From NCBI GenBank assembly GCA_029060405.1, contig JAIDUB010000081.1, positions 1 to 64,000 of the forward strand: 64,000 bases of DNA, in the 5' to 3' direction. Under the pieces are notes generated by a model. That model did not search any database and was not told the origin of the DNA. It saw nothing but the letters and a program-made list of their open reading frames with translations. A program made the translations under genes and the position numbers. Positions within the stretch are counted from its first letter, which is position 1, and the number at the start of each line of letters is the position of its first letter. This document shows, piece by piece, positions 49,936 through 58,860 of the stretch. The DNA is from Duncaniella sp. (GTDB lineage Bacteria > Bacteroidota > Bacteroidia > Bacteroidales > Muribaculaceae).

Positions 49936-50885
49936 CAGATTTCTTCCTTGATTTCGTATTTGTTGCGGTCAGTGGAGTTGCGCACCACGAGCTCGCCTAT
50001 GAAACCGCTCAAAAACAGCTGTGTGCCGAGTATCATCATGGTGAGCGCGATATAGAAGTAGGGCGAGTCGGTGACGAGGATATAGGGCTGGCCCGAGTAC
50101 ATGTGGTAAAGCTTCATGGCTCCTACGGTGACGATGGCGATGAAACCTATGATGAACATAAGCGATCCGAGCAGACCGAAGAAGTGCATGGGCTTTGCTC
50201 CGAACTTGCCGGTGAACCAGAGCGTGGCAAGATCGAGATAACCGTTGACAAACCGGTCGAGGCCGAATTTCGTCGAGCCGTATTTGCGTGCCTGATGATG
50301 AACCACCTTCTCGCCTATGCGCGAGAATCCGGCGTTTTTGGCCAGATAGGGGATGTAGCGGTGCATGTCACCGTATACCTCAATGTGCTTCACAACCTCG
50401 TTACGGTAAGCCTTGAGGCCGCAGTTGAAGTCATGGAGATTCTTTATTCCCGACACGAGGCGGGCGGTGGCGTTGAAAAGCTTTGTGGGGATGGTCTTCG
50501 ACAACGGATCATAGCGCTTCTGCTTCCAGCCCGACACGAGGTCGTAGCCATCGGCCGTGATCATACGGTAAAGCTCGGGTATCTCGTCGGGACTGTCCTG
50601 AAGGTCGGCGTCCATAGTGATCACCACGTCGCCCTGCGCGCGTGTAAAGCCGGTGTGAAGGGCGGGTGACTTACCGTAATTGCGGCGGAAGCGCACTCCC
50701 TTCATGGCGGGATTGCTTTGCGACAGCGAGGTTATAACATCCCACGAGCGGTCAGTGGAGCCGTCGTCGATAAACAGCACCTCATAGCTGAATCCGTTTT
50801 CATCCATCACTCGCTCAATCCACTGAGCGAGTTCGGGAAGCGATTCCTCTTCGTTGTATAATGGTATGATTACTGATATATCCAT
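49935..50885 (-). CDS. Polyprenyl-phosphate-type GT2 glycosyltransferase
   Basis: 316 aa. GT-A domain at residues 1-225: SVIIPLYNEEESL, DDGSTDRS, MDADLQDSPDEIPEL (DxD) and FRRNYGKSPALHTG. Two membrane helices lie at the C-terminus (FFGLLGSLMFIIGFIAIVTVGA and YIALTMMILGTQLFLSGFIGELV). This is the DPM1/GtrB layout, which transfers a sugar to a polyprenyl phosphate on the inner membrane for glycan or lipid modification. The DUF4199 gene precedes it by 10 bp, as usual in Bacteroidetes. Confidence 0.93.
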   Translation of the reverse strand: MDISVIIPLYNEEESLPELAQWIERVMDENGFSYEVLFIDDGSTDRSWDVITSLSQSNPAMKGVRFRRNYGKSPALHTGFTRAQGDVVITMDADLQDSPDEIPELYRMITADGYDLVSGWKQKRYDPLSKTIPTKLFNATARLVSGIKNLHDFNCGLKAYRNEVVKHIEVYGDMHRYIPYLAKNAGFSRIGEKVVHHQARKYGSTKFGLDRFVNGYLDLATLWFTGKFGAKPMHFFGLLGSLMFIIGFIAIVTVGAMKLYHMYSGQPYILVTDSPYFYIALTMMILGTQLFLSGFIGELVVRNSTDRNKYEIKEEI

Positions 50886-50895
50886 GATAAGAGAG

Positions 50896-51420
50896 TTATT
50901 TCGATCGTTTGCCTAAAAATGAGATTATACCGCTGAGCACCATCGAGAGCAGCGAACCTGATACTATGCCCATCAATATGAATTCTATCACCATGTCAAT
51001 GGCGCGCGGCACCATTCCTGAGTCGAGAATCTGCCGGGCCATATCCTTCGACTGCCGGAGAAACTCGGTGGTGCTGTCGATTTTCAGCTCGGCCAGATAT
51101 TCGAGCTGCGATGTGAAGAAGTCGGGGTTGATCCACCGGAGGTAAATGAACAGCATCGCGCAGGCGATAGTGCTTCCGCAGGCAAATATCACAAGCCCCT
51201 GCATCCACAGCATGGAGAAACTCGATGCGTTGCCGAGACGGGCGGCATAGCGCTTCATCATCATGAAAATCACCACGGGTACCCCCGCCATCATTATCAA
51301 TGCCGGGAATCCCAGCAGCGGAAACTGTTGCGACAGCACCGTGGCATAGAAAAGCACGGTGAGATATATTCCGAAAATCAGGCCGTCCTCGGCTCCGCGA
51401 CGGTAGGGTGACTGGATCAT
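50896..51420 (-). CDS. DUF4199 membrane protein
   Basis: 174 aa with four membrane helices (LIFGIYLTVLFYATVLS, LLGFPALIMMAGVPVVIFMMM, FACGSTIACAMLFIYL, ILMGIVSGSLLSMVLSGIISFL). DUF4199 is found next to GT2 glycosyltransferases in Bacteroidetes and may help substrate handling. It is the first gene of the operon, with a good promoter 60 bp upstream. Confidence 0.87.
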   Translation of the reverse strand: MIQSPYRRGAEDGLIFGIYLTVLFYATVLSQQFPLLGFPALIMMAGVPVVIFMMMKRYAARLGNASSFSMLWMQGLVIFACGSTIACAMLFIYLRWINPDFFTSQLEYLAELKIDSTTEFLRQSKDMARQILDSGMVPRAIDMVIEFILMGIVSGSLLSMVLSGIISFLGKRSK

Positions 51421-51479
51421 TGTGATGGTGATGATGAACTTGGTTTACGCACTCGCGCGCGTCGTGCGCGAATTAATGT

Positions 51480-51511
51480 GCAAAGTTACAAAAAATCCCC
51501 GGTTAAAGCAA
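51480..51511 (-). promoter_or_regulatory. Promoter of the DUF4199-phoH operon
   Basis: Minus strand: TTG (51509-51511), exactly 20 bp, then TAACTTTGC (51480-51488). Confidence 0.8.
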
Positions 51512-51551
51512 GGGAAAATTTTGCCTCCGGTTTTTGGTTTCTGCCTCTCTC

Positions 51552-51589
51552 CTGATATAATGAGTATCAGAAAAATTCCATAACTTTGC
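51552..51589 (+). promoter_or_regulatory. Promoter and possible operator of the outer-membrane barrel gene
   Basis: TAACTTTGC at 51581-51589, about 65 bp before the ATG. The region just upstream holds the inverted repeat CTGATA (51552-51557) / TATCAG (51565-51570) where a -33 element would lie. No TTG is seen. Confidence 0.5.
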
Positions 51590-51654
51590 GTCGGAAAGAT
51601 CGCGACATCTCCATAATAATTTTGTGACATAAGTTTTAATCATACACTCTGAAT

Positions 51655-53949
51655 ATGAAACATCTGACAATCTTAATACTTTCATTGATCAGCCTGCTGC
51701 CCGTGGTCAGCGCCCGGACAATTCAAGGTGTTGTGCTTTCGGCAAGCGATTCCACCGCTGTAGTTGGGGCTGAATGCAGGCTTATGACCGATGGAAAACT
51801 TATAACCGGAACAACTGTAGGTGAGAGCGGCAATTTCTCGGTAGAGATCTCTGATAAATCGGTCCTTGAGCTCAATGTTTACATGGCGGGATTTTCATCT
51901 ACCGACATAATTATTGAATCAGGCAGTAAAAATCTCAATCTCGGTACGATATATCTTGATAAAGGGGTATTTCTTGATGGGGTTACAGTAACGGGCAATT
52001 CGGTAACATACTCTAAAGGGCGAATGATTATCTATCCTTCTGATGCGGTTGTAAAAGCTTCGGCAACCACAATAAGCTTGTTTCAGAAATTGCCTCTTGC
52101 CGGTCTGCAGGCCAATCCTATAACCCGGAGCATATCGGTCGACGGAGGCTCGCCAGTAATTCTCATAAACGGAGTGCCTTCGTCGATCGACGATGTTAAT
52201 GCGCTGCAATCTAAAGATATTGAGAAAATCGAGTTTTCAAGATTCACGCCTGCCCGGTATGCTGATTCCGGCAACTCCGGCTTTATCAATATCACATTGA
52301 AAAAGCGGAATGACGGTGGCCAAATATATGCATGGGGACGTAGTGCTGTGACGACCGCTTTCGTCGACGCCAATATCAGGGCTTCATATCATCAAGGAGC
52401 TTCGCAGATTTCCTTGCAATATCTCCCGTCGTGGAGAAATTATCAGCAAGTATATGATAATACCATCGAAAGTTATATAGGCGAAGATTTTCGGGTAAAT
52501 CTTGAAGAGCATGACCGAAATCCCTTTAATTATCATTATCATCAGTTGAAGCTGAAATATGATTATAGTCCGAGTGTAAAGACGTTGTTTTCCGCTACGT
52601 TCAGTGCTACGCCTACGTGTAACAAAAGCCGCTCTATAGCCTATACGATCGACTCGGAGCTTGGCGTATACGAACACAATAACTTGACAACAAGCAAAGA
52701 CTTTACTCCGTCGCTTGATTTATTCTGGCGACAGGACTTTAATGAAAAGAATACTTTGGAGGTGGAAGTTGTAGGTACATTGAGTTCAAGTGATTATCGT
52801 CGCGACAATAATTATATTTTCTCAGATCAAAGCGATGATTCATATATTATGAATGTCGACAGTCGCCGCCGCTCACTGATTTCTGAGGTGAGCTATATTC
52901 ACACATTCAGTGAAAAGACTTCTCTTTCAGCAGGACTCCAAAATACTGTATCACATAGCACAAACAGATACCTGACCTCGGATGATAAACCCGTACTAAC
53001 TGAAAATAATAATTACGCCTATGTCCGTCTGGGGCAGAGGGTAGGTAAGTGCTATATAGCTTTGTCGACAGGGGCAAAGATGTTCTGGATAAAAAATGAC
53101 CTGAACAAACGCAATTTTATTAGAAACCTTTCGAGCGCGCAGTTGTCGTGGAATATCAGCAATAGCTGGAGCCTGCAGGGGTCGTTCCGATATTCACCGT
53201 CAATCCCGTCGCTTACAGCACTCACTGATTATCCACAGCAAACCACCCCTTATCTAATCTCAAATGGTAATCCGGAATTGAAGGTAGCCGATAATTTTTT
53301 ATACATCATAGGAGTGGATTACACTTATAAAAAGTTCACAGCTTCTTTCCAATCGGCGTATTCCGATGTCGATAACAGCGTAATCAGCGACGTGTCTTAT
53401 CTGGGGAACGGATTGTTTCTGTCGCAGTCGGTCAACGCGAAATACCGCCGCGCTTTTCAGAATGATCTTACCTTGAGTCTGAGCGATATTCATGGATTCG
53501 GAGCAAATCTATACATGAGTCTCACTCATTATCAATCGGCAGGCGTAAATTGGAGTCATAAGCTTACCTCTTTTGATGGAAGCATTACGCTCTGGTGGAA
53601 TAAAGGCCCATACACAATTTCATATTGGCGAAAATTGCCCGGCAAATACCTCTCAGGTAATTATGTAGGTAAAGATGAAAATGGAGATGCACTGCAGCTG
53701 GAGTGGCAGCCGAATAAACATTGGACGATCGGTGCATCATGGATGTATATGTTTGACAGGAAGGGCACGCGCTATCCGGCGTGGGATTATTCAGCTGTAA
53801 ATCCCTCGTATCGCGAGCGCTATATAAAAGATAACGGTAATATGGTGGTCATCTCAGTGAGCTATTCAGCTGATTTTGGATCAATATTCCGCACCGCCCG
53901 CCGCAATCTGAATAATACCGACAATGGTTCCTCTCTGCTAAAATTATAA
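51655..53949 (+). CDS. TonB-dependent-receptor-like outer-membrane beta-barrel protein
   Basis: 764 aa with signal peptide (MKHLTILILSLISLLPVVSA). Residues about 20-110 are a carboxypeptidase-regulatory-like Ig fold (RTIQGVVLSASDSTAVVGAECRL). Residues about 115-225 are plug-like (LPLAGLQANPITRSISVDGGSPVILINGVPS). The remainder is a 20-plus-strand barrel of the OMP_b-brl_3 type. No SusD partner, regulator or enzyme is next to it, so the ligand cannot be inferred. Codon use is more AT-rich than in flanking genes. It is monocistronic between two divergent or separate promoters. Confidence 0.88.
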   Translation: MKHLTILILSLISLLPVVSARTIQGVVLSASDSTAVVGAECRLMTDGKLITGTTVGESGNFSVEISDKSVLELNVYMAGFSSTDIIIESGSKNLNLGTIYLDKGVFLDGVTVTGNSVTYSKGRMIIYPSDAVVKASATTISLFQKLPLAGLQANPITRSISVDGGSPVILINGVPSSIDDVNALQSKDIEKIEFSRFTPARYADSGNSGFINITLKKRNDGGQIYAWGRSAVTTAFVDANIRASYHQGASQISLQYLPSWRNYQQVYDNTIESYIGEDFRVNLEEHDRNPFNYHYHQLKLKYDYSPSVKTLFSATFSATPTCNKSRSIAYTIDSELGVYEHNNLTTSKDFTPSLDLFWRQDFNEKNTLEVEVVGTLSSSDYRRDNNYIFSDQSDDSYIMNVDSRRRSLISEVSYIHTFSEKTSLSAGLQNTVSHSTNRYLTSDDKPVLTENNNYAYVRLGQRVGKCYIALSTGAKMFWIKNDLNKRNFIRNLSSAQLSWNISNSWSLQGSFRYSPSIPSLTALTDYPQQTTPYLISNGNPELKVADNFLYIIGVDYTYKKFTASFQSAYSDVDNSVISDVSYLGNGLFLSQSVNAKYRRAFQNDLTLSLSDIHGFGANLYMSLTHYQSAGVNWSHKLTSFDGSITLWWNKGPYTISYWRKLPGKYLSGNYVGKDENGDALQLEWQPNKHWTIGASWMYMFDRKGTRYPAWDYSAVNPSYRERYIKDNGNMVVISVSYSADFGSIFRTARRNLNNTDNGSSLLKL

Positions 53950-53998
53950 TTATCTGTGTAAATACGCGCATTACTTGGAGGATTTGTGTTCTTTAAAT

Positions 53999-54030
53999 TT
54001 TGAAATTGGCGGGAAATTTCGTATCTTTGC
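53999..54030 (+). promoter_or_regulatory. Promoter of the thrS-infC-rpmI-rplT operon
   Basis: TTTG (53999-54002), 19 bp, then TATCTTTGC (54022-54030). It contains the 20-bp sequence shared with the yqeY-serS promoter. Confidence 0.8.
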
Positions 54031-54090
54031 CCGCTGAAAAAATAACAGGGCCGTCCGTATGGCCCGACAAACTTAATCGAAAATATACCA

Positions 54091-56028
54091 ATGATTAAAA
54101 TCACTTTCCCTGACGGCAGTGTGCGCGAATATGAAAAAGGCGTCACTCCGTTGCAGATAGCCGAAAGTCTCAGCGCTCAGCTCGCCCGCGACGTACTTGC
54201 CGCATCGGTCAACTCTCAGGAGTGGGACGTAAGCCGTCCTATCGAGGAGGATGCCGAGGTGCGCCTCTACAAGTGGGACGATCCCGAGGGCAAGCACGCC
54301 TTCTGGCACTCGAGCGCCCACCTTCTCGCCGAGGCTCTTCAGGAGCTTTTCCCCGGCGTGAAATTCGGTATCGGTCCGGCAATCGAGAATGGTTTCTACT
54401 ATGATATCGACCCGGGCGAACACTCGATCACCGCGGCCGACTTCCCCCGCATCGAGAAGAAGATGCTTGAACTGGCCCAGAAGAAAAATGCCATCGTGCG
54501 CGAGGATATCTCCAAGGCCGATGCCATGAAGCTCTTCGGCGACCGTGGCGAGGAATATAAATGTGAACTTATCTCGGAACTCGAGGACGGACATATCACC
54601 ACATATACTCAGGGTGCGTTTACCGACCTCTGCCGTGGCCCTCATATCGCCAATACCGCTCCCATCAAGGCTGTGAAAATCACTTCGCTGGCCGGCGCGT
54701 TCTGGCGCGGCGACGAGAAGAGAAAGCAGCTCGTGCGCGTCTACGGTATCACTTTTCCCAAGAAGAAGATGCTCGACGAGTATCTGGCGCTTCTCGAGGA
54801 AGCCAAGAAGCGTGACCACCGCAAACTGGGTAAGGAAATGGAGCTCTTCGCATTCTCGCAGAATGTAGGTGCCGGTCTGCCTCTGTGGCTTCCGAAAGGC
54901 ACGGCGCTCCGTGACCGTCTGGAACAGTTCCTCCGCAAGATTCAGAAGCAGTATGGTTACCAGCAGGTGATCACTCCCCATATCGGTAACAAGAATCTTT
55001 ATGTCACCTCGGGCCACTATGCCAAGTATGGCAAGGATTCTTTCCAGCCCATCCACACCCCCGAGGAAGGCGAGGAGTATCTGCTCAAACCCATGAACTG
55101 TCCTCACCACTGCGAGATATTCCGCGCCCTGCCCCGCAGCTACCGCGATCTGCCCCTGCGCCTTGCCGAGTTCGGCACGGTATACCGCTACGAGCAGTCG
55201 GGTGAGCTCCACGGCCTGACCCGTGTGCGCGGTTTCACGCAGGACGACGCTCACATATACTGCGCTCCCGATCAGATCAAGGGTGAGTTCCTGAAGGTGA
55301 TGGATATTATCTTCTACATCTTCAAGGCTCTGAAATTTGAAAACTTCGAGGCTCAGATTTCACTCCGCGATCCCGCCCATAAGGAAAAATACATAGGCAG
55401 CGACGAAAACTGGCATCTCGCCGAGCAGGCCATCATAGAGGCCTGCGAGGAAAAGGGACTTAAAGCACGCACCGAACTGGGTGAAGCTGCATTCTACGGT
55501 CCCAAGCTCGACTTTATGGTCAAGGATGCACTCGGCCGCCGCTGGCAGCTCGGAACTATTCAGGTTGACTACAACCTGCCCGAGCGCTTCGAGCTCGAAT
55601 ATACCGGCAGCGACAATGCCAAGCATCGTCCCGTGATGATTCACCGCGCGCCTTTCGGCTCCATGGAACGTTTCGTGGCAGTGCTTCTGGAGCATACCGC
55701 CGGCCGCTTCCCCCTGTGGCTCGCCCCCGATCAGGTGGCAGTGCTTCCCATCTCGGAGAAGTTCAACGACTATGCCGCACATGTAGCCGCCGAACTCGCG
55801 AAGAGCGATATCCGTGCCGTGGTCGATGACCGAAACGAGAAAATCGGAAAGAAAATCCGCGACAACGAGCTGAAAAGAATCCCCTATATGCTCATCGTGG
55901 GTGAAAAAGAAGCAGAAAATGGTGAAGTTTCTGTAAGAAAACAGGGCGAAGGTGATAAAGGTTCGATGAAAATTACTACCTTTGCAGACGAATTGGCCAG
56001 CGAAGTCAATCAAATGATTAATCAATAA
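54091..56028 (+). CDS. thrS: Threonine--tRNA ligase ThrS
   Basis: Charges tRNA-Thr. 645 aa. TGS domain (1-60), editing domain with [11 protein letters not shown] and the zinc-binding-like TDLCRGPH, then class II catalytic core ([25 protein letters not shown]-like motif 2, [14 protein letters not shown] motif 3) and an anticodon domain from about 540. Intact. It heads the conserved thrS-infC-rpmI-rplT operon; infC starts 9 bp after its stop. Confidence 0.97.
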   Translation: MIKITFPDGSVREYEKGVTPLQIAESLSAQLARDVLAASVNSQEWDVSRPIEEDAEVRLYKWDDPEGKHAFWHSSAHLLAEALQELFPGVKFGIGPAIENGFYYDIDPGEHSITAADFPRIEKKMLELAQKKNAIVREDISKADAMKLFGDRGEEYKCELISELEDGHITTYTQGAFTDLCRGPHIANTAPIKAVKITSLAGAFWRGDEKRKQLVRVYGITFPKKKMLDEYLALLEEAKKRDHRKLGKEMELFAFSQNVGAGLPLWLPKGTALRDRLEQFLRKIQKQYGYQQVITPHIGNKNLYVTSGHYAKYGKDSFQPIHTPEEGEEYLLKPMNCPHHCEIFRALPRSYRDLPLRLAEFGTVYRYEQSGELHGLTRVRGFTQDDAHIYCAPDQIKGEFLKVMDIIFYIFKALKFENFEAQISLRDPAHKEKYIGSDENWHLAEQAIIEACEEKGLKARTELGEAAFYGPKLDFMVKDALGRRWQLGTIQVDYNLPERFELEYTGSDNAKHRPVMIHRAPFGSMERFVAVLLEHTAGRFPLWLAPDQVAVLPISEKFNDYAAHVAAELAKSDIRAVVDDRNEKIGKKIRDNELKRIPYMLIVGEKEAENGEVSVRKQGEGDKGSMKITTFADELASEVNQMINQ

Positions 56029-56037
56029 CCCCTCTGA

Positions 56038-56646
56038 ATGGAGAAAAAACCTTACATGCCTCCGAGGCCCCGTCCCGCAGCAGCCGGTAATAATAACGGT
56101 GGCCAGCGCCGCGGAAACAATCCCGGCCGTCCTAACGACAAGGACCCCTACGCTATCAACGATCAGATACGCGCCCGTGAGGTGCGTCTGGTAGGCGATA
56201 ATGTGGAGACAGGTATCTACACCATCCAGCAGGCTCGTGCCATCGCCGAGGAGCAGGGTCTTGACCTGATAGAGATATCGCCCAACGCCGCTCCCCCCGT
56301 GTGCAAGATCCTTGATTATCAGAAATTCCTCTACCAGCAGAAAAAGCGCGCCAAGGAGCAGAAAGCCAAGGCGACCAAGGTGGTGGTGAAGGAAATCAGA
56401 TTCGGACCGCAGACCGACGATCATGACTATAACTTCAAGCTCAAGCATGCCATAGGCTTCCTTCAGGAAGGCGCGAAGGTGAAAGCTTACGTGTTTTTCA
56501 AAGGCCGCTCGATTCTGTTCAAGGAGCAGGGCGAGGTGCTTCTCCTCCGTTTCGCCAACGATCTCGAGGAGTATGGCAAGGTCGACCAGATGCCGGTGCT
56601 CGAAGGAAAGCGCATGATCATCATGCTCAGCCCCAAGAAAAAATAA
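56038..56646 (+). CDS. infC: Translation initiation factor IF-3
   Basis: Binds the 30S subunit, discriminates start codons and blocks premature 50S joining. 202 aa. There is an N-terminal extension of about 35 residues rich in Pro, Gly, Asn and Arg ([18 protein letters not shown]), then the N domain ([18 protein letters not shown]) and C domain ([34 protein letters not shown]). The start here is an ordinary ATG rather than the rare AUU known from enterobacterial infC, so that form of autoregulation is not expected. Confidence 0.97.
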   Translation: MEKKPYMPPRPRPAAAGNNNGGQRRGNNPGRPNDKDPYAINDQIRAREVRLVGDNVETGIYTIQQARAIAEEQGLDLIEISPNAAPPVCKILDYQKFLYQQKKRAKEQKAKATKVVVKEIRFGPQTDDHDYNFKLKHAIGFLQEGAKVKAYVFFKGRSILFKEQGEVLLLRFANDLEEYGKVDQMPVLEGKRMIIMLSPKKK

Positions 56647-56716
56647 CGAAATCCCGCTTCACGAGTTGACGCAGGAAATCAATATAACTCGAATTAAAAT
56701 CTTAAAAAACTAAACA

Positions 56717-56914
56717 ATGCCCAAGATTAAGACTAACTCCGGTGCCAAAAAGAGGTTCGCCCTTACCGGATCAGGAAAGATTAAGAGAAAACATGCCTAC
56801 AAGAGCCACATCCTTACCAAAAAGACCAAGAAGCAGAAGCGCAATCTTACCCATTTCGCTCTCGTTTCCGGTTCAAACGAGAAGGCCGTAAAGGAACTCC
56901 TCGCCATGAAGTAA
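56717..56914 (+). CDS. rpmI: 50S ribosomal protein bL35
   Basis: 65 aa, [35 protein letters not shown] is the typical basic start. Part of the 50S subunit, located near the exit region. It is 70 bp after infC and 118 bp before rplT. Confidence 0.97.
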   Translation: MPKIKTNSGAKKRFALTGSGKIKRKHAYKSHILTKKTKKQKRNLTHFALVSGSNEKAVKELLAMK

Positions 56915-56984
56915 GCCCGAGGCTTAAAAGCATATTTTTCCCGGATTAATTCGTGATTTATAATTTCATTTTTTAACCGAATGG

Positions 56985-57012
56985 TCAGCACCCAAGTGCA
57001 AAAGCCGCTGAC
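56985..57012 (+). promoter_or_regulatory. Hairpin in the rpmI-rplT gap, possible bL20 target
   Basis: gtcagc / gctgac stem with a 16-nt loop, ending 20 bp before the rplT start. In other phyla bL20 represses its own operon by binding leader RNA. Here the link is by analogy only. Confidence 0.35.
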
Positions 57013-57032
57013 ATTCACAAATCATTACTTCA

Positions 57033-57380
57033 ATGCCAAGATCAGTAAATCATGTAGCTTCAAGAGCTCGCCGCAAGAAAATCCTTAAACTCACCCGTGG
57101 TTACTTCGGTTGTCGCCGCAATGTGTGGACCGTAGCCAAGAATACATGGGAAAAGGGTCTCACTTACGCCTACCGTGACCGCAAGGACAAAAAGCACAAT
57201 TTCCGTGCTCTCTGGATTCAGCGTATCAATGCGGCTGCCCGTCTTGAGGACCTTTCTTATTCCAAGCTCATGGGTCTCATCCACAAGGCCGGTATCGAGA
57301 TCAACCGTAAGGTGCTCGCCGACCTCGCCCTCAACAATCCCGCCGCTTTCAAGGCTATCGTTGACAAGGTGAAGGCCTGA
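57033..57380 (+). CDS. rplT: 50S ribosomal protein bL20
   Basis: 115 aa, [36 protein letters not shown] is the standard basic N-terminus. It is needed early in 50S assembly. Last gene of the operon, followed by a terminator at 57414. Confidence 0.97.
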   Translation: MPRSVNHVASRARRKKILKLTRGYFGCRRNVWTVAKNTWEKGLTYAYRDRKDKKHNFRALWIQRINAAARLEDLSYSKLMGLIHKAGIEINRKVLADLALNNPAAFKAIVDKVKA

Positions 57381-57413
57381 TCGCTTGATTTTTTACAATT
57401 TGATTTGAATTAC

Positions 57414-57457
57414 AGGTTTCACTGCCCGAGATTGCAGTGAAACCTTTTCTCTTTTAT
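57414..57457 (+). terminator. Intrinsic terminator of the thrS-rplT operon
   Basis: aggtttcactgc / gcagtgaaacct perfect 12-bp stem followed by TTTTCTCTTTTAT. It rules out the GTG start of the track ORF at 57437. Confidence 0.92.
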
Positions 57458-58411
57458 ATGATTCCCAAAGCAATTTTGCCGCTCGCCCTTATGTTGCCGC
57501 CGGCTATGTTTCCGGCGGAATTACCCACGCAGTTCAACGGACTCGGCGGTGCCGCTCTCAGGGCTGCCGTCGCCGATGAATATGCCCCGTCATTACAGGT
57601 CAGTGAGGTGATTGACATGAGGGGTGGATGCGATATCACGAAGTATTTCGATCCGTTTGGCGGTGGGGTGGTCGACGCTACCGGATGGCATTACGGCATG
57701 ATAGTTCCGGATGCGTGGATGGATGAGAAATCTCCCGTAGATATGTACAATCTGCTGATGATCAGCGATGAGACGGCTGCCGCACGAAAAGATTATCCTT
57801 TAGGGACGGTTGAAAATCCGGTGTATGACAACAGGATATGGCGCGCGGGCACAACAGCAGTTGCCGGCTTGCCTATAGGATTTTACGAGCCTCCGGTGGA
57901 TTATCGTGGTGATTTCGCACGTGTGTTTTTCTATTATGTGACTGTGCACTCGCCGTTAAGTCTTGCTCCGCGAGGATATACGATGCTCGACGGCACGGTT
58001 TATCCTGCTTTCACGCCCTATGGCATGGCTGTGCTTATGGATTATCATAGAAGTGACCCTGTGAGTGAAGATGAGATGCGCCGCGTGGACATGATCGCAT
58101 CCGTACAAGGCAACCGTAATCCATTCGTTGATTATCCCGTGCTTGCCGAGTATCTGTGGGGCGACAGGATGGATAAGTCAGTGGAGATTCCGGGTGAGGC
58201 GGTGCCTCTGCGGAGTACCTACAGAATTAGCGATGAACGCATAGACCTCGTAAGCAGCTATGTACCTGCCGACGCCGCGTGGACTGTCGACGGAAAAAGT
58301 ATGAATGCTGCCTTTATTGTACCTGCGCGACTTGGTAAGGGAAAGCATCAGCTTCGTTATACGTCGCCCTCGGGAGCGGCTGGAATGCTCACCATTAATA
58401 TCGTGGAATGA
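57458..58411 (+). CDS. Degenerate endonuclease I family secreted protein
   Basis: 317 aa from the ATG at 57458, which opens a signal peptide; the track start lies inside the terminator hairpin. The C-terminal part of the nuclease domain is well preserved (YHRSDPVSEDEMRRVDMIASVQGNRNPFVDYP). The catalytic part aligns as MIVPDAWM ... PVDMYNLLMISDETAAARKDYPLGTV, in which the family's EH of EHxxPxSW reads GM and the metal-binding Asn before the Arg reads Ala. It probably lacks nuclease activity. The last ~60 residues form a small beta domain. Coupled to the lipoprotein that follows. Confidence 0.82.
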   Translation: MIPKAILPLALMLPPAMFPAELPTQFNGLGGAALRAAVADEYAPSLQVSEVIDMRGGCDITKYFDPFGGGVVDATGWHYGMIVPDAWMDEKSPVDMYNLLMISDETAAARKDYPLGTVENPVYDNRIWRAGTTAVAGLPIGFYEPPVDYRGDFARVFFYYVTVHSPLSLAPRGYTMLDGTVYPAFTPYGMAVLMDYHRSDPVSEDEMRRVDMIASVQGNRNPFVDYPVLAEYLWGDRMDKSVEIPGEAVPLRSTYRISDERIDLVSSYVPADAAWTVDGKSMNAAFIVPARLGKGKHQLRYTSPSGAAGMLTINIVE

Positions 58412-58860
58412 TGAAAAGATACCTCTATATATTGCTGATGTGCGTGGCGATGACGGCGTGTGACCGCTCTGTCACCGATTCCGGCGGAGGGGGCACTGAC
58501 GTGTCGCCATCGGGCGCGGGCGCGGGTGTGAGACCCGGAGTGGGAAATCCGGCCGACGAGAATGTGATGCTGGGCGATAATGTGCCCCGTTACATCAGTC
58601 ATGACCTCGCTATGCGTGGCGATGAACCCGGAATACTGGTGTCGCGCGACAGCGCGGGCAACTATTCATTTGTGAATCTCGACAGCCGCGAAAAAGTCGA
58701 TATTATAGTCGGCGCGGGATTCTCCGATATCAGAATAGTGGAGTGCGGAAAAGAAATTCGCCCCGACGTCAGCTCTGTGATAGGCGACGACGGGGCGACG
58801 ATATGGATTCGGGCAGATATCGCGGAAGGTGGTATCGCGGTAGTGCTTCCTTATTTCTGA
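58408..58860 (+). CDS. Small lipoprotein of unknown function
   Basis: 150 aa. Lipoprotein signal ending VAMTACD, then a glycine-rich linker and a beta domain (GILVSRDSAGNYSFVNLDS). The double ATG at 58408/58411 overlaps the previous stop, so the two genes are coupled and may act together. Convergent with uvrA, overlapping its end by 10 bp. No family recognised. Confidence 0.65.
   Translation: MMKRYLYILLMCVAMTACDRSVTDSGGGGTDVSPSGAGAGVRPGVGNPADENVMLGDNVPRYISHDLAMRGDEPGILVSRDSAGNYSFVNLDSREKVDIIVGAGFSDIRIVECGKEIRPDVSSVIGDDGATIWIRADIAEGGIAVVLPYF

Noticed and set aside
55360-56448. 362-aa minus-strand ORF opposite thrS/infC
   Set aside because: Shadow of conserved genes; the sequence is low-information and hydrophobic without family features.
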